DNA from: Marinifilaceae bacterium
Lineage (GTDB): Bacteria; Bacteroidota; Bacteroidia; Bacteroidales; Marinifilaceae
Length of the DNA: 63,407 nucleotides
NCBI GenBank assembly: GCA_025210485.1
Contig: JAOARN010000129.1
Location: 1-63,407, forward strand
Direction: 5' to 3'
Positions 1-8,130 of the stretch are shown piece after piece; position 1 is the first letter of the stretch; each line of letters opens with the position of its first letter. The position numbers and the translations under genes were made by a program. Under the pieces are notes generated by a model, which saw only the letters and a program-made list of their open reading frames with translations, did no database searches and was not told where the DNA came from.

Positions 1-90
1 AGTTGCTCTCCAGTAGAGTTTGTTTCCTCTTTAGGTTGCAATGATAAATATAATAATAAATTTAAATTAATGTCTAACAGCTACTTATAA
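1..90 (+). CDS. Possible transposase C-terminus, cut by the left edge
   Basis: Frame 1 is open from the window edge to a TAA at 88-90 and encodes 29 residues. The stretch SPVEFVSSL resembles the xSPVEF segment near the C-terminus of many IS3-type transposases (DDE integrase fold). That resemblance is family knowledge applied to very little sequence. If it is right, an insertion sequence lies just left of the window and its right end falls before or near the start of the next gene. It could also be the tail of an unrelated gene or chance. Confidence 0.3.
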   Translation, partial: SCSPVEFVSSLGCNDKYNNKFKLMSNSYL

Positions 91-115
91 TAAATCAAAG
101 GAATTTTCTTAAAGT

Positions 116-1054
116 ATGTTTGATAAATTGGGGTTAAAACATGTGGAAGTTCTTAATAAAATTGATGAGAAAAACTATATTAATTGGGAAAATGCAAAAA
201 CACCTTCAGATACAATTGGAGCACAACTTGGTCATTTTATTCGACAGAATGATACTAGAGTTAAAAGAGTAAAAGGAAAGAAAGGATTTGAATACTACTT
301 ATCAAAATATGAAAGTGAACTGAATCTCTCTAAAATTACTGAAAAAGAAACAGAATCTAAAAAAGCCGCAAAATATAAAACATTTCAAGAACGTGATTTA
401 CATAAACTATTGAGTAGTTATTTGAAAAATCAGAATACATACAGTAAGACAATCTATCACGAAAAATCGGCAAATAGCAAAGACAGCCATCAAAAATGGA
501 TACACCCAGACATGATTGGAATTAATTTCTTAAACCTTCAGAATAAGTCAAGTAATGCTTTAATGAAAGTGATAAATAAGTCCGATGCATTCAATTTAAT
601 ATCTTATGAACTAAAAAAAGAAATAAAATCTGATTACGAATTGAAACAATGTTTCTTTCAAGCAGTATCAAATTCGAGCTGGGCGAATTATGGGTATTTG
701 GTGGCATTTGATATCAGTAAAAACTTAATGGATGAAATGGAACGATTAAATCGATCTTTTGGTATTGGCGTAATCGAATTACAGGCAAATCCATTTGAAA
801 GTAAGATTCTGTTTGCATCTAAATTTAAAGAACTTGATTTTAAAACAATTGATAAGCTTTGTGAGATTAATAAAGATTTTGAAAAATTCATTGAGAAATC
901 TGAAATGATGTTAGTTGCTGATGATAGATATATTGATGCTACCAGAATGGAATTTGGAAAATTTTGTGATGAATATTTTAAAACCGATTCCGAAATACAA
1001 AAATATTGTATAGACAATAATATACCTACTGAAGAGAATGAAACCATGGGGTAA
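116..1054 (+). CDS. HARE-HTH/COG2958-like DNA-associated protein, possibly N-truncated
   Basis: 312 residues, no signal peptide, no membrane segment. Residues 1-65 look like a winged-helix HARE-HTH module: a helical start, then AKTPSDTIGAQLG, then a basic strand region (TRVKRVKGKKG). The rest (about 95-300) resembles the COG2958 domain, with conserved-looking IHPDMIGI and NSSWANYGYLVAF segments. Such proteins (HrgA-like) are often found near restriction-modification or other accessory genes; their biochemical role is not established. An in-frame stop (TAA, 110-112) sits two codons before the ATG, so no longer start exists. The HTH seems to lack some residues at its N-terminus, perhaps through the putative insertion upstream. 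Family call moderate, function unknown. Confidence 0.55.
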   Translation: MFDKLGLKHVEVLNKIDEKNYINWENAKTPSDTIGAQLGHFIRQNDTRVKRVKGKKGFEYYLSKYESELNLSKITEKETESKKAAKYKTFQERDLHKLLSSYLKNQNTYSKTIYHEKSANSKDSHQKWIHPDMIGINFLNLQNKSSNALMKVINKSDAFNLISYELKKEIKSDYELKQCFFQAVSNSSWANYGYLVAFDISKNLMDEMERLNRSFGIGVIELQANPFESKILFASKFKELDFKTIDKLCEINKDFEKFIEKSEMMLVADDRYIDATRMEFGKFCDEYFKTDSEIQKYCIDNNIPTEENETMG

Positions 1055-1117
1055 AATACACTAATAAAACACGTACATTTCGTGCTAGCCTCAAAATTAG
1101 AATAAGAAACTAACACC

Positions 1118-1176
1118 GCCAAAACCCTAATTTTGGCTTTGGTAAAAATAATATAAACAGAAATAACGGTTTTGGC
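1118..1176. repeat. Inverted repeat GCCAAAACC / GGTTTTGGC after the HTH gene
   Basis: GCCAAAACC at 1118-1126 is perfectly complementary to GGTTTTGGC at 1168-1176, with a 41-base spacer that itself contains ttttggctttgg. It lies in the gap between the two accessory genes and just before GTCCGTTGTGTGTAAT (1231-1246). There is no T-run, so it is not a simple terminator. The arrangement (imperfect palindrome, then a GTT-containing end) resembles an attC-like cassette boundary, but it does not match the GTTRRRY core exactly. Confidence 0.5.
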
Positions 1177-1230
1177 TAAGTGGGTAAAAGAAAGTTTGAT
1201 CCTTTAAAATACCAAGCTCCCCGTAGCCCT

Positions 1231-2357
1231 GTCCGTTGTGTGTAATCATTGTAAGTATATGAGATTTGAAACATTACGTATATTCTTTAGTATAATTAAT
1301 TTCGATTATATCTTTATGAATTGTACATATGAAATTAGTGACTGCGAATATTCTAAATTAAATTTCATAGATAATCATGATAAATTCTCTGAAATAATAA
1401 CATATAATTTAGTCTATAAGGATTCGATAAGATATGTTTATAAAACTTCACAAAATCGTATTATTTTTAAATTAGATGAATATGGTGAAGTTTTTTCAAT
1501 TGAGTCATACGACAGTGATGAAGAGTTAAATTATTGGATGTCAATAAAATATTTTAATCGTAAAATTTTCGTAAAGTATCATCCTCAGGAATCAATGGGA
1601 GAAGGCTACCATGAACTAGAAGTTGAAATAAGTAGAGAAGAAAACATCATAACGATAGTGAGGATGAATGATGAAAGAGGAAATGATTCTAAAATAATCT
1701 TAAACCATCTAAACAATAAAGTAATAAGTTCATTGCAGATACATTCAGATGGTACAAAAATAAAGTATAATTATGAATATGATACTGAGGGTAGGCTAAT
1801 AAACCAGAAGACTGATTCTAAAGAACAGTCATCAGAATACATATATCAATACAACAAAAATTATTTAAAGAAATTAGTTCATCACAATGGGTATTTAACT
1901 AATATTACAACTATAGAAGAAGAAGGAACTGTCAAAAACGATAAAAGATTTTTCTATAATGAAACTAATGGCAAATTCTCATACTGTAAAGAAAGCTGTT
2001 ATGATGAAAAGATATTAAAACTATTTATTGGAGATATAGTGAAATTGAAATTGTTAGGCTATAGATTAGAGAAAAATCAGGCCATAGAAATATATAATGT
2101 AAACTCAAAATTATTATTTACTGCTAAAGAGAATGGATATAATCATTTTGCTAAAGAAAACTACCTATGGTATGATAACGAAGGTAAAAACATTGAAATT
2201 GAGAATATTGTCCCCAAGTGGGTATTCCAATTAATCTATCCATTTAACGATGAGATTGACTACACAGAATCGAGTTAATCCCATAGCAATAAACAACAAT
2301 ACGATGTATACTTCATCAAGCTCAGCATAAACCAAGCGGTTCTCGTATACGTCCGTT
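1231..2357 (+). other. Cassette-like unit bounded by GTCCGTT motifs
   Basis: GTCCGTT occurs at 1231-1237 immediately before the orphan ORF and again at 2351-2357 about 70 bases after its stop. Each copy follows an inverted or partly palindromic stretch (1118-1176; and GTATAC at 2305-2310 repeated at 2345-2350). One ORF between two recombination-site-like ends is how integron cassettes are organised. No integrase is in the window and the core does not fit the consensus, so this is a hypothesis. Confidence 0.3.
1259..2278 (+). CDS. Unknown protein with YD/RHS-like strand repeats
   Basis: 339 residues from the ATG at 1259. A GTG at 1238 or an ATG at 1316 are alternative starts, and there is no ribosome binding site to choose between them. 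I do not recognise the family. The middle contains YNYEYDTEGRLINQK followed by YIYQYNKNYLKKL, resembling the YD repeats of RHS-type or MORN-like beta proteins, and the whole protein alternates short strands with charged turns. There is no convincing signal peptide from the 1316 start; the first 20 residues from 1259 are fairly hydrophobic. It stands alone, flanked by cassette-like boundary motifs, which suggests horizontal acquisition. It could be an immunity or effector-associated protein, but nothing in the sequence proves this. Confidence 0.6.
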   Translation: MRFETLRIFFSIINFDYIFMNCTYEISDCEYSKLNFIDNHDKFSEIITYNLVYKDSIRYVYKTSQNRIIFKLDEYGEVFSIESYDSDEELNYWMSIKYFNRKIFVKYHPQESMGEGYHELEVEISREENIITIVRMNDERGNDSKIILNHLNNKVISSLQIHSDGTKIKYNYEYDTEGRLINQKTDSKEQSSEYIYQYNKNYLKKLVHHNGYLTNITTIEEEGTVKNDKRFFYNETNGKFSYCKESCYDEKILKLFIGDIVKLKLLGYRLEKNQAIEIYNVNSKLLFTAKENGYNHFAKENYLWYDNEGKNIEIENIVPKWVFQLIYPFNDEIDYTESS

Positions 2358-2607
2358 CGTTAATGATGACTAATTTTAAAAATATCACAGTCTGAATAAT
2401 AAAACCTATTGGCAAATCATGCAACAAATACCCCTCCTAATCAATGCATAATCTGCAACAAATATTTAAAATGAAAAGCTCTTTAATCAAATTAATCGTA
2501 TAGTGCTTTTGTAATATAAGTCCTATTAGATAATCTACAAATAAAAACTGCAATTCGAATATCTCAATTCGAATTGCAGTCTAAGTTTTAAATCAATAAT
2601 AATATAA
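2279..2607. other. Intergenic region with short direct repeats
   Basis: No ORF of interest. It holds the second GTCCGTT motif (2351-2357), a direct repeat of TGCAACAAATA at 2420-2430 and 2454-2464 (34-base period), and at its right end the terminator of the thioredoxin-like gene. Confidence 0.5.
2548..2579 (-). terminator. Rho-independent terminator of the thioredoxin-like gene
   Basis: CTGCAATTCGAA (2548-2559) pairs perfectly with TTCGAATTGCAG (2568-2579) around an 8-base loop. Read on the minus strand the stem is followed by TTTTT (complement of 2543-2547). It lies 28 bases past the stop of the upstream minus-strand gene. Confidence 0.85.
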
Positions 2608-3822
2608 TTATTTCATTGCTTTTATTTCTTCTATCAAAGACAAAACTCTAGAATCCTTGGCTAAACCTTGTGTTTTATCGCTTTCAATAAATTTATTTAC
2701 ACTTTGCATTGCTTTATCCTTCTCTCCTAGATGTTTATACAATAAGGCAATACAAAAATCAATAGCTGGATAATCTTTAGTCTTAGAAATATTTAATTTC
2801 AATTTTTCAAGAGCTGGTTTAAATAAATTAGATTTTACAAATTTTGTATCTAAACCTATTCTGTATGCTGTACTTATTAAGACAAACATTGATTTTTCAA
2901 TATCCGTTTTTTTCAGTGATTCGTATTCATTCATTTTATATTCAAACCACTCTATAAACTGTTGTTTCGAGATAAAGAAATTATCAATCAATATCGGTTT
3001 CATATAGTCAAAATACCTAGGATCTTCAGATTCCAGAATTTTTTCCATTTCTTCATTATACTGTTTAAAGTTTGATTTCTTACCAAATTCCTCAATATAA
3101 TTAATTTTTGCACTAAGTTTGACACTATTCATCTGTCTTTCATCTACCCCTTCCAATGCAAGAAATTTATCTTGATTCGACATAAAATCATTATATAATT
3201 CTGTATCAAGAACTAATCCTCCAAGCAAAATAATATTGAAACCAGCTTTATTATATAGTTTTTCAATAGTAGTAGACTTTAGATATTCTCTACCTACTTC
3301 TACCATTCTATCATTTTGTTCTATATTTTGAAGAGCTTGCAAATAATCTGAAATCAACTGTATATCTCTATTTCCTTTTTTGTATTGTTTTTCAAGATAT
3401 GATAATTGTTTTGTTGGATCAATAAGTTTTTTGGCTTCCATCAATAAGCCATCTTTATCTCTAGCTCCTACAATAGTGTGAATTCTTTTTCCTTTTGGTG
3501 ATAAAAAAATTAGTGTCGGATAGGCACGAATTTGAAACCTACGTGCTAAACTAGGCCCTTCGCCTTTTTCCATATCAATTTTTGCACTTATAAAATTATC
3601 ATTAAAGAACTTACCAACTTCGGCTTGAGTAAATACATCACGAGCCATCATTTTACATGGTCCACACCAAGTTGCATAGCAGTCAATAAAAACTATTTTA
3701 TTCTCTTTTTTTGCTTTTGATAATAGTTGATCAAAGCTTAAGTGCTCAAAATTAATCCCCTGAGAAAACACAGAAATAAAAGGCAGGACTATAAAAGCTA
3801 GAAATAATGTAAATCTTTTCAT
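2608..3822 (-). CDS. Exported thioredoxin-fold protein with helical C-terminal half
   Basis: 404 residues. A signal peptide (about 1-20, ending SVFSQ) sends it to the periplasm. Residues 25-130 form a thioredoxin domain with the active site W52-C-G-P-C56, preceded by FIDCYAT and followed by the expected cis-proline segment AYPTL (about 101-105). The remaining 270 residues are helical and TPR-like and could bind a partner or substrate. The likely role is thiol-disulfide reduction or isomerisation of envelope proteins, similar to Bacteroidota thioredoxin-family proteins with a DUF255/DsbD-gamma-like head. It is a single-gene unit with its own terminator; the next gene upstream is a small membrane protein. 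Confidence 0.85.
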   Translation of the reverse strand: MKRFTLFLAFIVLPFISVFSQGINFEHLSFDQLLSKAKKENKIVFIDCYATWCGPCKMMARDVFTQAEVGKFFNDNFISAKIDMEKGEGPSLARRFQIRAYPTLIFLSPKGKRIHTIVGARDKDGLLMEAKKLIDPTKQLSYLEKQYKKGNRDIQLISDYLQALQNIEQNDRMVEVGREYLKSTTIEKLYNKAGFNIILLGGLVLDTELYNDFMSNQDKFLALEGVDERQMNSVKLSAKINYIEEFGKKSNFKQYNEEMEKILESEDPRYFDYMKPILIDNFFISKQQFIEWFEYKMNEYESLKKTDIEKSMFVLISTAYRIGLDTKFVKSNLFKPALEKLKLNISKTKDYPAIDFCIALLYKHLGEKDKAMQSVNKFIESDKTQGLAKDSRVLSLIEEIKAMK

Positions 3823-3962
3823 CTTTTTTCTTTTCTATAATTAAATTTGTGTTCAATATATGGCAATAAATTTAATATATCGCATAAATTTATCTTAATT
3901 ATAAATTCAAAATAGGATAAAAACCTTTAATTATGGAAGTTGTTTTGTGGTGGGTAATGTAA

Positions 3963-4136
3963 TTATTTATTCCTTTTTTTTAAGATATACCATTTAATTC
4001 CAAAAATTAAGAACAAAAGAACTAAGGATATCCACCAATAATTCTGAACAATTTCTGGTAAATAGTCTAGGTATCTAAAGGTGACAACTATAATTAAAAT
4101 TATATATAGATAGATAAACCAATTTAAGTACTTCAT
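3963..4136 (-). CDS. Small two-helix membrane protein (57 residues)
   Basis: Minus-strand frame from ATG (4136-4134) to TAA (3965-3963). Two hydrophobic segments, residues about 6-20 (FIYLYIILIIVVTF) and 35-51 (WWISLVLLFLIFGIKWY), are joined by a short polar link and followed by a positively charged tail (KKRNK). This fits an inner-membrane protein with its C-terminus in the cytoplasm. It starts only 12 bases beyond the Mrp terminator U-tract. I know no function. The clean hydrophobic-polar-hydrophobic-basic pattern argues for a real gene, but length and base composition allow chance. Confidence 0.5.
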   Translation of the reverse strand: MKYLNWFIYLYIILIIVVTFRYLDYLPEIVQNYWWISLVLLFLIFGIKWYILKKRNK

Positions 4137-4147
4137 ATAATATTCAT

Positions 4148-4175
4148 AAAAAAGAGACTTGCCTAAACAAGTCTC
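4148..4175 (-). terminator. Terminator after the Mrp ATPase gene
   Basis: GAGACTTG (4154-4161) pairs with CAAGTCTC (4168-4175) around a 6-base loop. On the minus strand it is followed by six T (complement of 4148-4153). It lies 9 bases past the Mrp stop and upstream of the small membrane protein gene. Confidence 0.85.
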
Positions 4176-4183
4176 TCGTATTT

Positions 4184-5281
4184 CTATTTTGTTATTTCTA
4201 CTTTCTGAGTTGCATTCGAATTATTATTTCTTTTATCAACTGCTTCGATTACTGAATTTGCCAGAGCTTCAAAGGCATTAGAAATAATCATATCATCATT
4301 CACAGCTACAGGCTTTCCTTTATCGCCACCTTCTCTTACAGACTGAACTATTGGAATCTCTCCTAATAAATCTAATCCTCTTTCTTCTGCTAGTTTTTTA
4401 CAACCACCTTCTCCAAAGATATAATATTTATTTTCAGGCAATTCGGCAGGAGTAAACCAAGCCATATTTTCAACCAATCCTAATACTGGAACATTTATAC
4501 CTGCTCCTTCAAACATACTGATACCTTTAATAGCATCAGCAAGAGCAACCTGCTGTGGTGTACTTACTATAACAGCACCAGTAACAGGTAAAGTTTGTAC
4601 TAAGGTTAGGTGAATATCACTGGTACCTGGAGGTAAATCAATAAGCATATAATCGAGCTCACCCCAATTACCTTCTTCTATCATTTGTTTCAATGCATTA
4701 GAAGCCATTGGACCTCTCCATACAGTTGCTTGCGCAGGGTCAACAAAAAATCCGATTGAAAGCATCTTTACTCCATAATTTTCATATGGCTCAATCATCT
4801 CTTTATCGCCAACGGTTACCATCTGAGGTCTCGCATTTTCGGCCGCAAACATTGTTGGTACCGAAGGACCAAAAATATCAGCATCAACCAAACCAACCTT
4901 ATATCCAAGTTTGGCTAGACTAACTGCAAGATTCGAAGCAATAGTAGATTTCCCTACTCCTCCTTTTCCCGAAGCTACTGCGATAATATTTTTGACTCCA
5001 GGACAAACCTTTGGAGCTTCAACTATATGTACAGCTTTTACTTTTATATTCCCTTTTATTTCCATGTCCTTATCAACAAAACGAAGCAATGTAGCTACGC
5101 ATGATTTTTTACATGAAATAATATTAGGGTCATCTGATTTCTGAAAAACTAAATCGAAACCGACTTTTTTTCCCTCTATACTAATATTTCTAACCATATC
5201 AAGGCTAACAATATCAGTGTCGCTTCCAGGATACTTTACTAGTTTCAAAGCATCCTTAATTTGTTTTTCTGTATATGACAT
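4184..5281 (-). CDS. apbC: Mrp/NBP35-family iron-sulfur cluster carrier ATPase
   Basis: 365 residues, cytoplasmic. Residues 1-85 are a DUF59/MIP18 domain and 95-350 a P-loop ATPase with the deviant Walker A SGKGGVGKST (104-113), a switch region VDADIFGPS and IDLPPGTSDIH. These proteins bind and hand over Fe-S clusters to target enzymes. The CXXC that bridges the cluster in E. coli Mrp (in ENMS..CxxC..PIFG) is absent here: the equivalent stretch reads FTPAELPENKYYIFG. A single Cys follows in GEGGCKK, and the DUF59 part carries SCKKSC (about 56-61). Cluster binding must therefore use other ligands. It is preceded by the alkyltransferase-like gene and trmB on the same strand. Confidence 0.93.
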   Translation of the reverse strand: MSYTEKQIKDALKLVKYPGSDTDIVSLDMVRNISIEGKKVGFDLVFQKSDDPNIISCKKSCVATLLRFVDKDMEIKGNIKVKAVHIVEAPKVCPGVKNIIAVASGKGGVGKSTIASNLAVSLAKLGYKVGLVDADIFGPSVPTMFAAENARPQMVTVGDKEMIEPYENYGVKMLSIGFFVDPAQATVWRGPMASNALKQMIEEGNWGELDYMLIDLPPGTSDIHLTLVQTLPVTGAVIVSTPQQVALADAIKGISMFEGAGINVPVLGLVENMAWFTPAELPENKYYIFGEGGCKKLAEERGLDLLGEIPIVQSVREGGDKGKPVAVNDDMIISNAFEALANSVIEAVDKRNNNSNATQKVEITK

Positions 5282-5360
5282 AATAAACAGTTATAAATTG
5301 AATAAGAACAAAATTATTCTTATTAAGAGACTAAATATTGGAATATTAACTATTCTTAAA

Positions 5361-5687
5361 TTAATCTATTTGAAATGGATCCCATATATATTCATTGATA
5401 TTTAGGATCTGATTATTTTCAATTTTTATTCCTTCTTCTTCTAACAATTCTTGCATAGTCATTCCCTTATCAAACTTATGACTTGCTGTTAGGATTCCTT
5501 TACTATTGACCACCCTATGAGCTGGTATTTTGTCTTTATACAAAGCCGATTTGCTCATTGCCCAACCTACAACTCTAGCTCCATTGTTTATACCGACCAA
5601 TTTTGCTATTATTCCGTAGGTACAAACTCTTGATCTAGGTATTTGTTTTACTATTTCGTATATGTCTGAATAGAGTTTGCTAGTCAT
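5361..5687 (-). CDS. Alkyltransferase-like protein (ATL), non-enzymatic MGMT homologue
   Basis: 108 residues, a single MGMT DNA-binding domain. The helix-turn-helix TYGIIAKLVG and the Arg-finger region GARVVGWAM (R38) are present, but the active-site PCHR motif reads P55-A56-H-R, so the methyl-accepting Cys is Ala. Known ATL proteins keep O6-alkylguanine binding and flip the base, then recruit nucleotide excision repair instead of repairing it themselves. The start ATG overlaps the trmB stop by one base (TAATG), so the two genes are translationally coupled. Confidence 0.9.
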   Translation of the reverse strand: MTSKLYSDIYEIVKQIPRSRVCTYGIIAKLVGINNGARVVGWAMSKSALYKDKIPAHRVVNSKGILTASHKFDKGMTMQELLEEEGIKIENNQILNINEYIWDPFQID

Positions 5688-6427
5688 TATTCTCTACGAT
5701 CTCTTCCAAAACTTCTGTGCGAATCAAATTCAATTTCAACATCAGGTTCTGAAATATTTTCTTTATTCGAAATTTTAAATTTTAAATATTTACTAGTGAT
5801 ACCTCTTGTTAAAAATTGATTTTCGTAAAAAGTTCGTATAGATAAGATATGTTTTTCATCTACACTTGAGTATATGTCATTTATATCTTCCAACTTTTCC
5901 AAATTATTTATACGAATAAGCTCATTGGTATAATTATAAAGAAAATCACTATCGGTTTTAAGATTTATAAATGCATCTTGCTTCAAAAATTTTTTATACG
6001 ATTGGAGCATTCTACTTCCAGTTAACCTTTTTTTATGATTTTTCATTTGTGGATCAGGAAATGTAATCCACACTTCTGAAATTTCACCTTCTGCAAATAT
6101 TGAATCAAGCATTTCAATTTTGGTACGAATAAAACGCACATTATTCATATCCTCATTAAGGGCACTAAGTGCACCTTTCCAAATTCTTGCTCCTTTTATA
6201 TCGATACCAATAAAATTGGTTTCAGGCTGGCGTTCTCCCAAACCAATAGTGTATTCACCCTTACCACATCCAAGTTCCAAAATTATTGGATTATCATTCT
6301 TAAATACTTCCTTATTCCATTTACCTTTTAGGTGGTAGTCCTTTTGCCACAAATCATCATGTGTTGGCTGAAATACATTCTCAAATGTTTCCATTTGAGC
6401 AAATTTTTTCAATTTATTCTTTCCCAC
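5687..6427 (-). CDS. trmB: tRNA (guanine-N7-)-methyltransferase
   Basis: 246 residues, full length. It transfers a methyl group from S-adenosylmethionine to N7 of G46 in tRNA variable loops. The SAM-binding motif is ELGCGKGEYT (51-60), followed by NFIGIDIKGARIWKG and the family signature WITFPDPQMKNHKKRL. It acts in the cytoplasm. It stands six bases after gldH and overlaps the ATL gene by one base, giving a gldH-trmB-atl string, perhaps starting at ricT. No unusual features. Confidence 0.95.
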   Translation of the reverse strand: MGKNKLKKFAQMETFENVFQPTHDDLWQKDYHLKGKWNKEVFKNDNPIILELGCGKGEYTIGLGERQPETNFIGIDIKGARIWKGALSALNEDMNNVRFIRTKIEMLDSIFAEGEISEVWITFPDPQMKNHKKRLTGSRMLQSYKKFLKQDAFINLKTDSDFLYNYTNELIRINNLEKLEDINDIYSSVDEKHILSIRTFYENQFLTRGITSKYLKFKISNKENISEPDVEIEFDSHRSFGRDRRE

Positions 6428-6433
6428 TTCTGT

Positions 6434-6901
6434 TTATTTTGCCTGAAGCTGTTCAAGCTCAACTCCAACATTTACAATTCCTTCAATATTATCTTCTCGC
6501 ATTCCATGGACAAGTTTAATTTTATATTGTCCTGTATCGGCAAAATTAATATTCTTTTTTAATAAATACTTATTTAGCATTATACTTCCATATCCATCTC
6601 CTAACCATTTCCCTCTCTCATCTGCTAATACCTGTTCTACTGTATCAATCTCTATTTCTCCATTGGGGTATGACATTTCTATATACATCCACAAATTGCT
6701 AAATGGGTATTGTCCTATATTTCTCGTATTGAGGTATAAATTATATGCGGACATATTATTAGTCAAATGAAACTGAAAGTCTACAGCTGAATCTTTATTC
6801 CATTTGTAATCTGGTATATCGTGATATTCAGAATAAATAAAATTTGTATTTTGGCAAGATACAGCCATCATTATAAATAAACCTACAATTATGTTTTTCA
6901 T
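6434..6901 (-). CDS. gldH: Gliding motility lipoprotein GldH
   Basis: 155 residues. A lipoprotein signal ends in AVSC16, giving a lipid-anchored periplasmic protein. The family pattern is clear: NTRNIGQYPFSNLWMYIEM, DTVEQVLADERGKWLGDGYGSI and a C-terminal GMREDNIEGIVNVG. GldH is required for gliding in Flavobacterium johnsoniae and is conserved also in non-gliding Bacteroidota, where its job is unclear. It lies 49 bases after ricT, a pairing I recall as common in this phylum. Its presence agrees with the T9SS-type C-termini of the giant proteins. Confidence 0.92.
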   Translation of the reverse strand: MKNIIVGLFIMMAVSCQNTNFIYSEYHDIPDYKWNKDSAVDFQFHLTNNMSAYNLYLNTRNIGQYPFSNLWMYIEMSYPNGEIEIDTVEQVLADERGKWLGDGYGSIMLNKYLLKKNINFADTGQYKIKLVHGMREDNIEGIVNVGVELEQLQAK

Positions 6902-6950
6902 AAAGTTTCCTTATTTAGCTTTGATATAAATATTAAAAAGAATAATAATT

Positions 6951-8117
6951 TTAATCCTGCGATTGAGAACGGTTATTATTTCTTGGCTTACGCCTAAATT
7001 TTCGTCTTGGTTTTGTTCCTTTATTATTATTATTGCTTTTGTTCTTATCAAAACGATTCAGACTATCTTGTCCCACCACATTTTCGTAGTCAAGAGATTT
7101 TTCATAAGATGAGCTATTCGGATCGATTAATTTATCAACATTTATTCCCTTCTTGTTTAATCTTTGAATTTCTTTTACTCGCGAAACTGGAACCTGAACA
7201 AGATTAACCGAATTAAGCTTATCAAAAGAGTACCACATTATTCTCTTAAAAATATCTGTCTTTTGGTGAAAAGCTGTACCTTCCTTTGTATGAAGTGGAA
7301 TGTTTACATCTGGGAAATCCTTCTGTGCATCCATATATGAATCTAATTCATAATTAAGACAGCATTTAAGTTTTCCACATTGACCTGCTAATTTCTGTGG
7401 GTTCAGCGATATTTCTTGATATCTAGCCGAATTCGTTGTTACAGATACAAAATTTGACATCCAAGTAGAACAACATAATTCTCTTCCGCAAGGTCCTATC
7501 CCTCCTATACGTCCAGCTTCTTGTCTTGCACCAATCTGACGCATTTCTATTCGAATACGAAATTGCTCTGCCAACACTTTAATTAATTGCCTAAAATCTA
7601 CCCTGTCATCGGCTATATAATAGAAAATAGCTTTTGTCTTATCTCCTTGATATTCGACATCTCCAATTTTCATATCAAGATTTAGACTTGCAGAAATCTG
7701 TCTTGCCTTAATCATGGTTTGATGTTCCAAAGACATTGCTTCGTGCCATTTCTCAATATCAACAGGTTTAGCTTTTCTGTATATTTTTTTAGGTTCGAAA
7801 TTTTCAATATCTACATTGTTTTTTCTTACCTGTTCTAGCACCAAGTTACCTGTTAATGAAACTATCCCTATATCGTGTCCAGGAGAAGCTTCCACTGCAA
7901 CAATATCACCTCTTACTAGTCTTAATTTATTTGGATTTGAATAATATGCTTTTCTTGTATTTTTAAATTTAATCTCTACAAGATCGAGCACACTAATATT
8001 ATCTGGAATATCCTTTAACCAATCTTGAACATTTAATTTTCCGCCTAATAATCTAAACTCCTTGAGTTCTGGATTTTTGACATATGAGTTATTATGTGAA
8101 TCTTTTATTTCTGTCAT
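6951..8117 (-). CDS. ricT: PSP1-domain protein RicT/YaaT
   Basis: 388 residues. The central PSP1 domain carries two cysteine-rich clusters, GPCGRELCC (about 209-217) and GKLKCC (about 245-250), which in Bacillus RicT take part in Fe-S binding within the RicA-RicF-RicT complex that controls RNA maturation. The C-terminus is a basic, low-complexity tail (KPRRKFRRKPRN), likely disordered and perhaps nucleic-acid binding. It is cytoplasmic. Its function in Bacteroidota is inferred only from the family. Two palindromes lie in its leader (8131-8178). Confidence 0.9.
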   Translation of the reverse strand: MTEIKDSHNNSYVKNPELKEFRLLGGKLNVQDWLKDIPDNISVLDLVEIKFKNTRKAYYSNPNKLRLVRGDIVAVEASPGHDIGIVSLTGNLVLEQVRKNNVDIENFEPKKIYRKAKPVDIEKWHEAMSLEHQTMIKARQISASLNLDMKIGDVEYQGDKTKAIFYYIADDRVDFRQLIKVLAEQFRIRIEMRQIGARQEAGRIGGIGPCGRELCCSTWMSNFVSVTTNSARYQEISLNPQKLAGQCGKLKCCLNYELDSYMDAQKDFPDVNIPLHTKEGTAFHQKTDIFKRIMWYSFDKLNSVNLVQVPVSRVKEIQRLNKKGINVDKLIDPNSSSYEKSLDYENVVGQDSLNRFDKNKSNNNNKGTKPRRKFRRKPRNNNRSQSQD

Positions 8118-8130
8118 ATTGTTTTTATTG

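Noticed and set aside
688-1122. 144-codon minus-strand ORF opposite the HTH gene
   Set aside because: It is antisense to a frame with recognisable domains, and its composition (Ser/Ile/Phe-rich) is typical of a shadow.
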